A stretch of 64,000 nt of DNA, from the NCBI RefSeq assembly GCF_947500065.1, contig NZ_CANMQT010000006.1, positions 310,215 to 374,214 of the forward strand, given 5' to 3'. Shown in pieces: positions 49,815 to 58,603 of this stretch (within the stretch, counting starts at the first letter, position 1; each line of letters starts with the position of its first letter). A model generated the notes under the pieces. That model ran no database searches. It saw only the letters and a list, made by a program, of their open reading frames with translations, and was not told the origin of the DNA. Made by a program: the position numbers and the translations under genes. This DNA is from an uncultured Aquimarina sp. (lineage in GTDB: Bacteria; Bacteroidota; Bacteroidia; Flavobacteriales; Flavobacteriaceae).

Positions 49815-51920
49815 ATGACATATAATCAGTCGAATAGGTATATTAATCGAGAATTGAGTTGGTTGCAGTTTAATGCTAGAGTATTACAAGAAGCTGCTGA
49901 TGATAGTGTTCCATTACTAGAAAGATTAAGATTTATTGGGATATTTTCTAATAATTTGGATGAATTTTTTAAGGTACGGTATGCGGCAATTAAGAGGATA
50001 GACCTTGCTGGTCGAGATGGAAAAAATGTTCTTAAGGGTAAGACCGCAAGTGAATTGTTGGAACAAATTACTAAAATTGTAATTAAACAGCAGTCTGAAA
50101 GTTTAAAAACCATTAGTATAATTGGTGAAAAACTGAAAGAACATGACATTTTTATGATTAATGAAAATGAAGTGACTGCTGAACAAGATAGTTTTATACG
50201 TAGATATTTTGTAGATAAAGTTAGTCCTGCACTGGTTACATATATGCTTAATGATCTAGATAAGTTTCCACATCTTAAGGATAGTGTAGCATATCTTGCT
50301 GTGAAATTAGTGTTAAAAGATAGTGTACCTAAAGAAGGAAAATTATCTAAAATTTTACAGCAAAAAACAAAGGAAAAAATCTATGCGCTAATTGAGATCC
50401 CGAAGAATACAGACCGGTTTGTCGTATTACCAGAAAAAGAAGGTAAGAAATACATTATTATTCTTGATGATCTGATACGATATTGTATGCAAATCAACTT
50501 TAGTATCTTTGATTATATCAGTGCTTCTGCACATATGATTAAAATTACGAGAGATGCGCAGCTTGATTTTGATAACGATTTTAGTAAAAGTTTTATAGAA
50601 AAAATTTCAAGCAGTGTGAAATCCAGAAGAGATGGTGAACCTGTTAGATTTGTATATGATAAAAACTTAGATAAGGATACACTTAATTTTTTGATGGAAA
50701 AAATGGGTGTAGATAATGCGGATAGTATTATTCCTGGCGGTAGATACCATAATCGTAGAGACTATATGAACTTTCCTGATTTGGGTAAAAAAGAGTTAGT
50801 ATATCAACCTTTACTGCCATTAACGATTCCTGGCCTTAGTTTGCAAGGAAGTTTGTTAGATAAAATAGCAAAAAAGGACTATTTGCAATACACGCCCTAT
50901 CATACCTTTTCATATACCGTAAAATTCTTGAGAGAATCTGCAATTGATCCAAAGGTAAAAACGATTAAAATTACGATCTATCGATTAGCAAATATCTCGC
51001 ACATTGCAAGTTCTTTGATTAATGCTGCCAAAAATGGTAAAAAGGTTACTGTGCAGATAGAACTTCAGGCAAGGTTTGATGAGGCTGCTAATATAGGTTA
51101 CGCCGAACAAATGCAAAGAGAAGGTGTAAATCTGATCTTTGGAGTTTCTGGCTTAAAAGTTCATTGCAAAGCGTGTGTGATTGAGAGAGAAGAAAAAGGT
51201 AAACTAAAAAGATACGGCTTTATAAGTACAGGGAATTTTAATGAATCTACTGCGAAAATATATACTGATTACACTTTGTTTACTACTAATGAAGCTATCT
51301 TAAAGGAAACGAATAAAGTATTTAAATTTTTTGAAATCAATTATAAAGTAAGTAGATATAAGCACTTATTTGTTTCACCACACTATACCAGAGGTTCCTT
51401 GGTGAAACTAATAGAAAATGAAATAAAAAATAGTAAAGAAGGTAAGCCTGCTGGAATTAAATTAAAATTAAATAGTCTTAGTGATTATTCAATGATTGAT
51501 AAATTGTATGAAGCAAGCAATGCAGGTGTTAAGGTTGATCTAATAATTAGAGGAATATGTTGTTTGATTCCGGGAATTCCGGGAATGAGTGAAAATATAA
51601 GAGCAATTAGTGTAATCGATAAATTTTTAGAGCATCCAAGACTTTTGATTTTTGAAAATGGAGGAGACCCAAAAGTATTTATCTCATCAGCAGATTGGAT
51701 GAGAAGAAACTTGGATAGACGAGTAGAAATAACGTGCCCTATTTATGATGATGATATTAAAGAAGAGCTCAAGGATACTTTCGAGATTTGTTGGAGCGAT
51801 AATGTGAAGGCACGAAAACTTTCAGAAAATCAAGATAATGGGTATATTCGAAACGATAATGCGAAAGTGAGATCTCAGATAGCCACATATGACTATTATT
51901 TAAGAAAATTAGGAAATTAA
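49815..51920 (+). CDS. ppk1: Polyphosphate kinase 1
   Basis: A 701-residue enzyme that makes polyphosphate from ATP. The N-terminal segment NRYINRELSWLQFNARVLQE is the classic PPK1 start; the two phospholipase-D-like catalytic domains have GVSGLKVHCKACVIERE (autophosphorylated His region), FISTGNFNESTAKIYTDYTL, KFLEHPRLLIFENGGDP and DWMRRNLDRRVEITCPIYD. Full length. Middle gene of the polyphosphate operon; the phosphatase follows after five bases. Confidence 0.96.
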   Translation: MTYNQSNRYINRELSWLQFNARVLQEAADDSVPLLERLRFIGIFSNNLDEFFKVRYAAIKRIDLAGRDGKNVLKGKTASELLEQITKIVIKQQSESLKTISIIGEKLKEHDIFMINENEVTAEQDSFIRRYFVDKVSPALVTYMLNDLDKFPHLKDSVAYLAVKLVLKDSVPKEGKLSKILQQKTKEKIYALIEIPKNTDRFVVLPEKEGKKYIIILDDLIRYCMQINFSIFDYISASAHMIKITRDAQLDFDNDFSKSFIEKISSSVKSRRDGEPVRFVYDKNLDKDTLNFLMEKMGVDNADSIIPGGRYHNRRDYMNFPDLGKKELVYQPLLPLTIPGLSLQGSLLDKIAKKDYLQYTPYHTFSYTVKFLRESAIDPKVKTIKITIYRLANISHIASSLINAAKNGKKVTVQIELQARFDEAANIGYAEQMQREGVNLIFGVSGLKVHCKACVIEREEKGKLKRYGFISTGNFNESTAKIYTDYTLFTTNEAILKETNKVFKFFEINYKVSRYKHLFVSPHYTRGSLVKLIENEIKNSKEGKPAGIKLKLNSLSDYSMIDKLYEASNAGVKVDLIIRGICCLIPGIPGMSENIRAISVIDKFLEHPRLLIFENGGDPKVFISSADWMRRNLDRRVEITCPIYDDDIKEELKDTFEICWSDNVKARKLSENQDNGYIRNDNAKVRSQIATYDYYLRKLGN

Positions 51921-51925
51921 ATATT

Positions 51926-52825
51926 TTGTTGACTATAGAAAAATATGGAGCCATTGATATAGGTTCTAATGCAGTTAGATTATTAATCAGTAGTGTCCAC
52001 GAAGAAGAGGGAAAGACTACTAGGTTTAAAAAAACCAGTCTTGTACGTGTGCCAATTAGGTTAGGTGCAGACGTTTTTTTGACTAATAGAATCTCCGATA
52101 CAAATATTACTAGGATGATTGATGCTATGCAGGCATATCAACTTTTGATGAAAACTCATAAAGTGATTAGATATAAAGCCTGTGCAACATCAGCAATGCG
52201 AGAGGCAGAAAATGGTAAAGAAGTAGCGAACCTGATTAAAGAAAAAACAGGAATACAGATTGATATTATAGATGGTACCAATGAGGCAGCGATTATAGCT
52301 ATGACAGATCTACATGATTTGATTAATTCTGATGCCACCTATTTATACGTTGATGTTGGAGGTGGAAGTACTGAATTTACATTGTATCATAATGGTCAAA
52401 CAATAGCTTCTAGATCATTTAAGCTGGGAACGGTAAGATTGCTTAATAATGTAGTTTCTGATAGTATGTGGAATGAAGTAGAAGAATGGATAAAAACAAC
52501 AACTAAAGGGTATTCTAGATTATCATTAATTGGTTCTGGAGGAAATATTAATAACATATTTAAAAACAGTGGGAAGAGCAATGGGAAACCACTTTCGTTC
52601 CTATATCTAAGTTCTTATTATGATTTATTGAATTCGATGTCTTATGAAGAGAGGATATGGGAGCTTAATCTTAATCAGGATAGAGCGGATGTTATATTAC
52701 CAGCAACAAGGATATATTTATCTGCTATGAAATGGAGTGGTGCACGAGAGATTTTTGTTCCAAAAATTGGTCTTTCTGATGGAATCATAAAATCTCTATA
52801 CAGTGAAAAATTACATGAAATTTGA
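51926..52825 (+). CDS. Ppx/GppA-family exopolyphosphatase
   Basis: A 299-residue ASKHA-fold phosphatase. Motifs: YGAIDIGSNAVRLLISSVHE (phosphate-1), RYKACATSAMREAENGKEV, YLYVDVGGGSTEFTLYHNG (phosphate-2) and SLIGSGGNINNIFKN. It lacks the C-terminal HD-like domains of full-length PPX, as expected for the short form. It starts at one of two consecutive TTG codons (51926 or 51929), as there is no ATG. It hydrolyses polyphosphate or pppGpp; which one cannot be told. Third gene of the operon with sixA-like and ppk1. Confidence 0.88.
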   Translation: MLTIEKYGAIDIGSNAVRLLISSVHEEEGKTTRFKKTSLVRVPIRLGADVFLTNRISDTNITRMIDAMQAYQLLMKTHKVIRYKACATSAMREAENGKEVANLIKEKTGIQIDIIDGTNEAAIIAMTDLHDLINSDATYLYVDVGGGSTEFTLYHNGQTIASRSFKLGTVRLLNNVVSDSMWNEVEEWIKTTTKGYSRLSLIGSGGNINNIFKNSGKSNGKPLSFLYLSSYYDLLNSMSYEERIWELNLNQDRADVILPATRIYLSAMKWSGAREIFVPKIGLSDGIIKSLYSEKLHEI

Positions 52826-52920
52826 GCGGAAAATTCCCTTTTTTGAATAGAAAAAATAAAAAAATGATTTTTTTGTCTTAAATTGTCCAAGTAACCAAAT
52901 ATCTAATAAATACTTATGCT

Positions 52921-53478
52921 ATGAATAAAACTTTACTTTTAGTATGTGCTTTGTTAATCGGAATTGTTGCCGTAAACGCTCAAGAATCAAGATACGGAAT
53001 TAGAATAGGAGCAAATTTAAGCTCTATTAGCTCTGATGATATTACCGGAGATCTTGACAAAAGTAGGATAGGCGTTTTAGTAGGTTTTTTAGCAGATTTT
53101 GCGCTAACCGAAAAACTTAGATTACAACCTGAATTTCAATATTCAGGACAAGGAAATAAAGATAAAAATTTACGTGTCAATTACCTTCAAGTACCAATTA
53201 TCTTGAAATATAATATAACAGACCTATTTAATGTTCAATTAGGACCTCAAGCCGGAATTAAGATATGGGAATGGGAAGATAATCAAGCTAATATTACCGA
53301 TTTCAGCACCTTTGATTTTGCAGGTGTCGCCGGAATAGGAGTTAATATTACAGACAATTTCTTTGTTGATTTACGATATGCCTTTGGTTTATCCAATGTT
53401 TTTGATGAAGATGGTTCTTCTATCGAAATTGATGGAACTAGTAGAAATATACAGTTATCTGTTGGGTACAGGTTATAG
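52921..53478 (+). CDS. Small outer-membrane beta-barrel protein
   Basis: A 185-residue protein with signal peptide MNKTLLLVCALLIGIVAVNA, followed by about eight amphipathic strands (YGIRIGANLSSISSDDITGD, GFLADFALTEKLRLQPEFQY, NYLQVPIILKYNITDLFNVQ, GTSRNIQLSVGYRL). The final aromatic/Leu end fits outer-membrane insertion. It resembles the 'PorT/OMP_b-brl' type. Function unknown. Followed by a strong terminator. Confidence 0.85.
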   Translation: MNKTLLLVCALLIGIVAVNAQESRYGIRIGANLSSISSDDITGDLDKSRIGVLVGFLADFALTEKLRLQPEFQYSGQGNKDKNLRVNYLQVPIILKYNITDLFNVQLGPQAGIKIWEWEDNQANITDFSTFDFAGVAGIGVNITDNFFVDLRYAFGLSNVFDEDGSSIEIDGTSRNIQLSVGYRL

Positions 53479-53506
53479 ATTTGCACTAAATAGATTTATA
53501 ATATAC

Positions 53507-53533
53507 AAACCATCTTAAGGGATGGTTTTTTTT
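53507..53533 (+). terminator. Intrinsic terminator after the beta-barrel gene
   Basis: AAACCATC (53507-53514) pairs with GATGGTTT (53521-53528) around a six-base loop; eight or more Ts follow. Confidence 0.8.
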
Positions 53534-53609
53534 ATGAAATCAATTTTATCCTGTAGCTTATCATTTCCTGTAAAATCTAATTACTAGTCTTTATAGAATG
53601 TAAAAATTT

Positions 53610-54263
53610 TTATTGAAGGTCAAACATTCTAAAAAAGTCCTTCTTTAGAAAAAGGTGCTGATTTTTATACTCCAATAAGGATTTTTTTTTAAATTCATTT
53701 AGAAAATTATTAGTAGTTACTCTTGATGTTCTTGTGTAATCAGCTAATTCATTTTGATTAAATGGATAATTTATGTCATCGTGGTTAGAAGAACTGGAGA
53801 GGCAACTAAGTTTCTCTTGTAATTCGATTAAACTAAGAGCTAATCTTTTTTTAGCACACCTTAGGTTCAGAATTCTAATACGCTTTTCCATTTCAAAATA
53901 TTCTTCGCCTAATAATAATAAAGGAATTAGACAAGTATCAGTATTTTTTAATTTCGATAAATTTTCAACTTCAAATTCATAGATAACACTATCATTAATA
54001 GATGAATATGAGAAGTATGAATAGGTGCTATAGAAATATATATTTATACCAAAGACTTGATTTTTAATAAGTATAATAGCAATTGTTTCATATCCTTTTT
54101 CACTAATGTAGGATGCTTTTATATATCCTTTCTTAATATAATATATTTTATCAGAGCTGCGTGCTTTAGGTAATATCACTTCTGCTTTATTGTAAGTCCT
54201 TTTTTTATAATGACCGTTTTTGATTAAAACGTTCAAGTATTGCTTGTGTGAGTTGGGGTTCAT
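53610..54263 (-). CDS. Crp/Fnr-family transcriptional regulator
   Basis: A 217-residue regulator. An N-terminal cyclic-nucleotide-type beta-roll (about residues 20-115; SSDKIYYIKKGYIKASYISE, ETIAIILIKNQVFGINIYF), a dimerisation helix, and a C-terminal winged helix (PFNQNELADYTRTSRVTTNN, then FLNEFKKKSLLEYKNQHLFL) are present. The roll lacks an obvious cAMP-binding RxxS core, so the effector is unclear. It is divergent from the adenylation/flavoprotein gene across 356 bp and probably regulates it (inference). Confidence 0.88.
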   Translation of the reverse strand: MNPNSHKQYLNVLIKNGHYKKRTYNKAEVILPKARSSDKIYYIKKGYIKASYISEKGYETIAIILIKNQVFGINIYFYSTYSYFSYSSINDSVIYEFEVENLSKLKNTDTCLIPLLLLGEEYFEMEKRIRILNLRCAKKRLALSLIELQEKLSCLSSSSNHDDINYPFNQNELADYTRTSRVTTNNFLNEFKKKSLLEYKNQHLFLKKDFFRMFDLQ

Positions 54264-54619
54264 TTTAAATTATTAACAAAAATTTAATATTAAACTGTTA
54301 ATAAAATGAATTATTGTCAATAAATATGATTGTATATTATCATATTAACACATTCTTTTTACGTTTTAACAATAATTAATAAGTGTTTAGTAACAAAAAA
54401 AACAAAATTTAGTGTTCGTTTTTTTATATGATTAACCCTCATCCAACGATAATTTCGATTTCTATATATAACAATATTAACCTCATTTAATTAACACATT
54501 ATGAAGTCGAAAAAAATTAGATCATTCAATCATTTTGAGACAATCAGAAGTTATTTCTATTGTCTTTACAGAAGTAAAAAGTATTCAATTCAATTTGCTT
54601 TTAACCCGTAGATATAGTC
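54264..54619. other. 356-bp divergent intergenic region with regulatory features
   Basis: Separates the Crp-like gene (minus) from the adenylation/flavoprotein gene (plus). ATTAACA (54272-54278) and TGTTAAT (54296-54302) form a 7-bp dyad at the 5' end of the Crp-like gene and may be a binding site. TAATTTCG (54450-54457) resembles a -7 box for the plus strand. A 36-codon ORF occupies 54501-54611. Nothing else was seen. Confidence 0.5.
54501..54611 (+). CDS. Small basic ORF (36 aa) upstream of the fusion gene
   Basis: An ATG at 54501 opens a 36-codon reading frame ending at TAG 54609-54611, eight bases before the ATG of the fusion gene. The peptide begins MKSKKIRSFNHFETIRSYFY and continues with CLYRSKKYS, so it is basic and rich in Phe and Tyr. 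No known family is recognised. It is not in frame with the next gene. It may be a real small protein, a leader controlling the downstream gene by coupling, or chance; the position directly ahead of the main start raises its interest. Confidence 0.35.
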   Translation: MKSKKIRSFNHFETIRSYFYCLYRSKKYSIQFAFNP

Positions 54620-57600
54620 ATGGGAACCACAATAATTCGTGATACTTCTGAAGCAGTAGGTCACGGAGTTAATGGATTTTCTCTAATTACAGATAAGGAT
54701 TCTTTTTCAGAAGAAGCGATACGTAACTTATCGCTTTCTGATCAATATCTTTTTCAAAGATTTGGGCAAGGTCCGATAACAAGAATACCACATCGTTGCA
54801 TTCATCATGCTTTTGAAGCACAGGTAAAAGCAAACCCTAATGAGGTAGCAGTATGTCATAGAGGAGAGTCAATAACCTATAAGGAATTGAATGAAAAAGC
54901 TCAGTTGTTAGCTTTAGAGTTAATAGAAAACGGAGTTAAAAAAGGTGATAACGTTGGATTATTCATTCAACGATCAATTCCTATGATTATAGGGATATTA
55001 GGTATTATTAAAACAGGAGCAGCTTATGTACCCCAACATATAGGGTTAACGCCTGATGAACAATTGAAACATGTTATAAAATCAGCTTCAATAAAGGTAA
55101 TATTAAGTATTTCTGAGTTTAAAAATTTACTTCCCTCTAATTCTCAGTTGAAAACTATATTAATAGATGAATTTATTGAAGGAGTACAGGAATTTGAAAG
55201 TATTCCAGAATTACCTGAAATCGATATTTCAGAAAACGATGTTTGCTATATTATTTTTACCTCAGGAACTACTGGAGAACCTAATGGTGTACAAGTTACC
55301 CATGGTAATTTATGCAATATGTTACTTACAGATCCAGGTAACTTAGGAATGAGACCAGGTCTTAAAGTTGGTCAAATATTGAGTATAAGTTTTGATATGT
55401 CTGTTTGGGAAATTCTTGGAGCTCTAACAAACGGTGCTACTTTAGTAATTAGAAATAAAAATATTCAGGAAACCGTAAGTGAAGTGGATATAGTGATATC
55501 AACACCAACCATTTTAAGTTCACTGGATGTGAATTTATGTAAAAATGTTAAGGTTGTTGCGGTCGCAGGGGAGCCTTGTCCTAGAATTTTGGCAGAAAAG
55601 TGGTCAGAATTTAGTGCTTTTTATAATTCTTGTGGTCCTACAGAAACGACAATTGTTAATACAGCCCTACGATTTTTTTATACAGATGATATACTTTCTA
55701 TTGGAGTACCAATGCCTAATAATACGGTCTATATTTTAGATGAAAATATGGAACCTTGTAAAATAGGCGATATTGGCGAAATGTGGGCTGGAGGATATTG
55801 TGTTTCCAAAGGATATGTTGGTAATAAAGCTCTTACGGATGAACGTTATTGGGATGATCCTTTTTTAGGTAATGGACATAAGATGTTTAGAACAAGAGAC
55901 CTAGGAAGATGGACAAAAGATGGAACTTTGGAACATTTTGGTAGAACGGATGATCAAGTGAAAATTTGTGGATTTAGATTAGAATTAGATTCGGTATCAT
56001 CAATAATTGAAAAAATGCCCGGCAGTAAACGAGCGGTGACATTAAAAGTGGATAACAAAACCTTAGTAGCATTTGTAAGCCCTGAGGAGGTGGATAGCGA
56101 GTCTGTAAAAAAGACTATTGCCTCATCACTCCCATATTATTGCGTGCCTAAAATAGTTATTTCTATGAAAGAATTACCAAAGACTAATAGAGGTAAAATT
56201 GATAAGCAAAAGCTGTTGAAACAAATAAACCATTTAGAGGAATTGAAAGAAGTTTTGCCATATATACCCAGCAAAAACCCTATGGAAAACTCTAAAACTC
56301 TTACTGAAAAAAAAGAGGGTGCTTTACCAGAATTTGAAAAAATACTATTACCTCCTCGAAAAAAATATATTTCTAGAATATGGAAAGGAGAAAAATTAAT
56401 GCATTACTATCGTTTGTTCGCATTATTGATATTAGTAAATATAGGAGCATTCGTTTATGGGGTAGTAATTGGAGATTGGTGGCGGCCGGATAATATAAGA
56501 CTGGATATACTATCTAAAGCGGCACTTATTAATTTTACAATAGGTATTGTTATTAGGCAACAATATATTATCAATTTATTATTTTGGATGGCAACTAGTA
56601 TACCTCTTCATTGGCCCCTATCTATAAGAAGAAGGGCTGGTAAAATATATCATTTTGGGGGAATTCATATTGGAGGAACAGTTAGCGGATCAATTTGGTT
56701 TGCAACTTTTTTATCAACAGTGTTTTATGATTTTTTCAATCCAGTAAGTATAAACGTTAAGAGTATAACTCTTCTTTGGATAACAGCATTAATTACTGGA
56801 ATATTGATATTTATGATTGTAATGGCATTGCCAAAAATGCGAGCAAAATATCATAATAATTTTGAAAAAACACATCGATTTGGAGGATGGTTTGCATTAG
56901 CGCTATTTTGGATTCAGATGTTTTTAGTTCATAATTTACAATCATCACATGAATATATATATCAATCTTCTAGTTTTTGGCTGCTAAGCACTATCACATT
57001 AAGTATTATGTTGCCTTGGCTTCGATTAAAAAAAGTAAAAGTAGATATTACTAGACCGTCTAATCACGTGATTTTAGCAAGGTTTAATTATGGTGTTACC
57101 CCTTTTGCAGGATCATCTACAACAATTAGTAGAGATCCATTAATGGAATGGCATTCTTTTGCAAATGTTCCAGAACCTGGGAGAGATGGATTTAGATTGA
57201 CTATTTCCAGAGCAGGAGATTGGACAGGTCAATTAATTGATGATATGCCTTCTCATCTTTGGGTAAAAGGTATCACTACTGCAGGTGTAGGTAATATAGA
57301 TAAACTTTTCAAAAAAGTGGTATGGATAGCTACTGGAAGTGGAATTGGTCCTTGTTTACCACATTTGTTATCACAAGAAGTCCCGGCTAAACTAGTTTGG
57401 GCTACCAGAAATCCAAGGAAAACGTATGGAGATGCTCTAGTGGATGAAATATTAGAGGTTCAACCCGATGCCGTTATTTGGGATACTGATACACACGGAA
57501 AACCTGATATGGTAAAATTGGCATATAAGGTTTATAGTGATTTTGATGCTGAAGCGGTCATATGCATTTCTAATAAAAAGCTTACCTGGAAAGTTGTATA

Positions 57601-57652
57601 TGGTATGGAAAGTAGAGGTATTCCTGCTTACGGAGCTATATGGGATTCTTAA
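54620..57652 (+). CDS. Adenylation-domain / membrane / flavoprotein fusion (NRPS-like)
   Basis: A 1010-residue fusion. Residues about 60-540 form an NRPS-type adenylation domain: IIFTSGTTGEPNGVQVTH (A3), FDMSVWEI (A4), NSCGPTETT (A5), FRTRDLGRW (A7), FGRTDDQVKICGFRLELDSV (A8) and PKTNRGKIDKQK (A10, catalytic Lys526). No carrier-protein Ser motif and no thioesterase follow; a membrane region begins at about residue 594 (HYYRLFALLILVNIGAFVYG, then about five more spans) with several His near helices (RAGKIYHFGGIHIG, FEKTHRFGGW). The C-terminus is an oxidoreductase-like part with an NAD-binding glycine motif (WIATGSGIGPCLPHLL, about 902-914). It could activate an acid and reduce or oxidise it at the membrane (inference). 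Similar membrane flavoproteins, such as TmpA of Aspergillus, are known, but the substrate here is unknown. Confidence 0.85.
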   Translation: MGTTIIRDTSEAVGHGVNGFSLITDKDSFSEEAIRNLSLSDQYLFQRFGQGPITRIPHRCIHHAFEAQVKANPNEVAVCHRGESITYKELNEKAQLLALELIENGVKKGDNVGLFIQRSIPMIIGILGIIKTGAAYVPQHIGLTPDEQLKHVIKSASIKVILSISEFKNLLPSNSQLKTILIDEFIEGVQEFESIPELPEIDISENDVCYIIFTSGTTGEPNGVQVTHGNLCNMLLTDPGNLGMRPGLKVGQILSISFDMSVWEILGALTNGATLVIRNKNIQETVSEVDIVISTPTILSSLDVNLCKNVKVVAVAGEPCPRILAEKWSEFSAFYNSCGPTETTIVNTALRFFYTDDILSIGVPMPNNTVYILDENMEPCKIGDIGEMWAGGYCVSKGYVGNKALTDERYWDDPFLGNGHKMFRTRDLGRWTKDGTLEHFGRTDDQVKICGFRLELDSVSSIIEKMPGSKRAVTLKVDNKTLVAFVSPEEVDSESVKKTIASSLPYYCVPKIVISMKELPKTNRGKIDKQKLLKQINHLEELKEVLPYIPSKNPMENSKTLTEKKEGALPEFEKILLPPRKKYISRIWKGEKLMHYYRLFALLILVNIGAFVYGVVIGDWWRPDNIRLDILSKAALINFTIGIVIRQQYIINLLFWMATSIPLHWPLSIRRRAGKIYHFGGIHIGGTVSGSIWFATFLSTVFYDFFNPVSINVKSITLLWITALITGILIFMIVMALPKMRAKYHNNFEKTHRFGGWFALALFWIQMFLVHNLQSSHEYIYQSSSFWLLSTITLSIMLPWLRLKKVKVDITRPSNHVILARFNYGVTPFAGSSTTISRDPLMEWHSFANVPEPGRDGFRLTISRAGDWTGQLIDDMPSHLWVKGITTAGVGNIDKLFKKVVWIATGSGIGPCLPHLLSQEVPAKLVWATRNPRKTYGDALVDEILEVQPDAVIWDTDTHGKPDMVKLAYKVYSDFDAEAVICISNKKLTWKVVYGMESRGIPAYGAIWDS

Positions 57653-57674
57653 TTAGATGAATACACCTTATTTC

Positions 57675-57692
57675 TAGTACAAACCAGTACTA
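57675..57692 (+). terminator. Weak hairpin after the fusion gene
   Basis: TAGTAC (57675-57680) and GTACTA (57687-57692) form a 6-bp stem 22 bp past the stop; a T run occurs a little later. Weak terminator candidate only. Confidence 0.3.
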
Positions 57693-57779
57693 AAACAAAA
57701 CTTTTTTAATGCACATAAATTGTAATGATATGTCTTAGCACATAATCATAGAGGCTGTTTATGTTTAAAATTTAAACAA

Positions 57780-58568
57780 ATGAATATTACAATAGAACAT
57801 AAAGAAAGGGTTGTTATGCTAACCCTAAATAGACCAAAAGCATTAAATGCATTGAATACAGAAACGATGCTAGAGTTAGTGGATGTAATGAAAACAATGG
57901 ATAAAAATCCCGAAGTTGGGTGTTTTGTAATTACAGGTTCAGAAAAAGCTTTTGCCGCAGGAGCGGACATTAAAGAGATGGAAAATAAATCTTATCTGGA
58001 TATGTATAATGAAGATTACTTCTCAAGGTGGGAAGAGTTTACAGCGATAAGAACTCCAAAAATAGCTGCTGTATCTGGATACGCATTAGGAGGTGGGTGT
58101 GAACTTGCAATGATGTGTGATATTATTTATGCGTCTGAGAATGCAAAATTTGGCCAGCCAGAAATTAAACTAGGTGTAATTCCGGGAATAGGGGGTACTC
58201 AACGATTAACAAAAACTGTTGGTAAACCTAAAGCTATGGAACTGATTCTAACTGGTCGTAGTATCAGCGCTTCAGAAGCAGAACGTATTGGTTTAGTATC
58301 AAGCGTTTTTCCATCACCTAATTTTATTGATGAAGTAGTGGAGATAGCTAATGTAATAGCTTCCTATAGTAAGCCATCTGTAATGTTAGCTATAGAATCT
58401 GTCAATAGAGCTCTTGAGTTAGGAATGCGAGAAGGTATTTTGTATGAACGTAGAATGTTCCACTCGTTATTTAGTACAAAGGATCAAAAAGAAGGTATGC
58501 GTGCTTTTATCGAGAAACGTACTCCAAATTTTAATACACAAGATCAAGAACAACTCATAAACTTATAA
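57780..58568 (+). CDS. Enoyl-CoA hydratase/isomerase (crotonase family)
   Basis: A 262-residue crotonase-fold enzyme that hydrates trans-2-enoyl-CoA. The oxyanion-hole segments KAFAAGADIKEM and YALGGGCELAMMCDI, and the second active-site region FGQPEIKLGVIPGIGGTQRL with the catalytic Glu, are intact. This is a common beta-oxidation-type enzyme. It starts 127 bp after the fusion gene on the same strand; whether they share a transcript is unclear, and it may be an independent housekeeping gene. Confidence 0.93.
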   Translation: MNITIEHKERVVMLTLNRPKALNALNTETMLELVDVMKTMDKNPEVGCFVITGSEKAFAAGADIKEMENKSYLDMYNEDYFSRWEEFTAIRTPKIAAVSGYALGGGCELAMMCDIIYASENAKFGQPEIKLGVIPGIGGTQRLTKTVGKPKAMELILTGRSISASEAERIGLVSSVFPSPNFIDEVVEIANVIASYSKPSVMLAIESVNRALELGMREGILYERRMFHSLFSTKDQKEGMRAFIEKRTPNFNTQDQEQLINL

Positions 58569-58603
58569 TATCGATCACTCTTTAAACTTTAAATAAATTA
58601 ATC

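Noticed and set aside
57763..57777. Dyad GTTTAAA/TTTAAAC just before the enoyl-CoA hydratase
   Set aside because: It is composed almost only of A and T in an AT-rich spacer, so chance is likely; it is kept out of the feature list.
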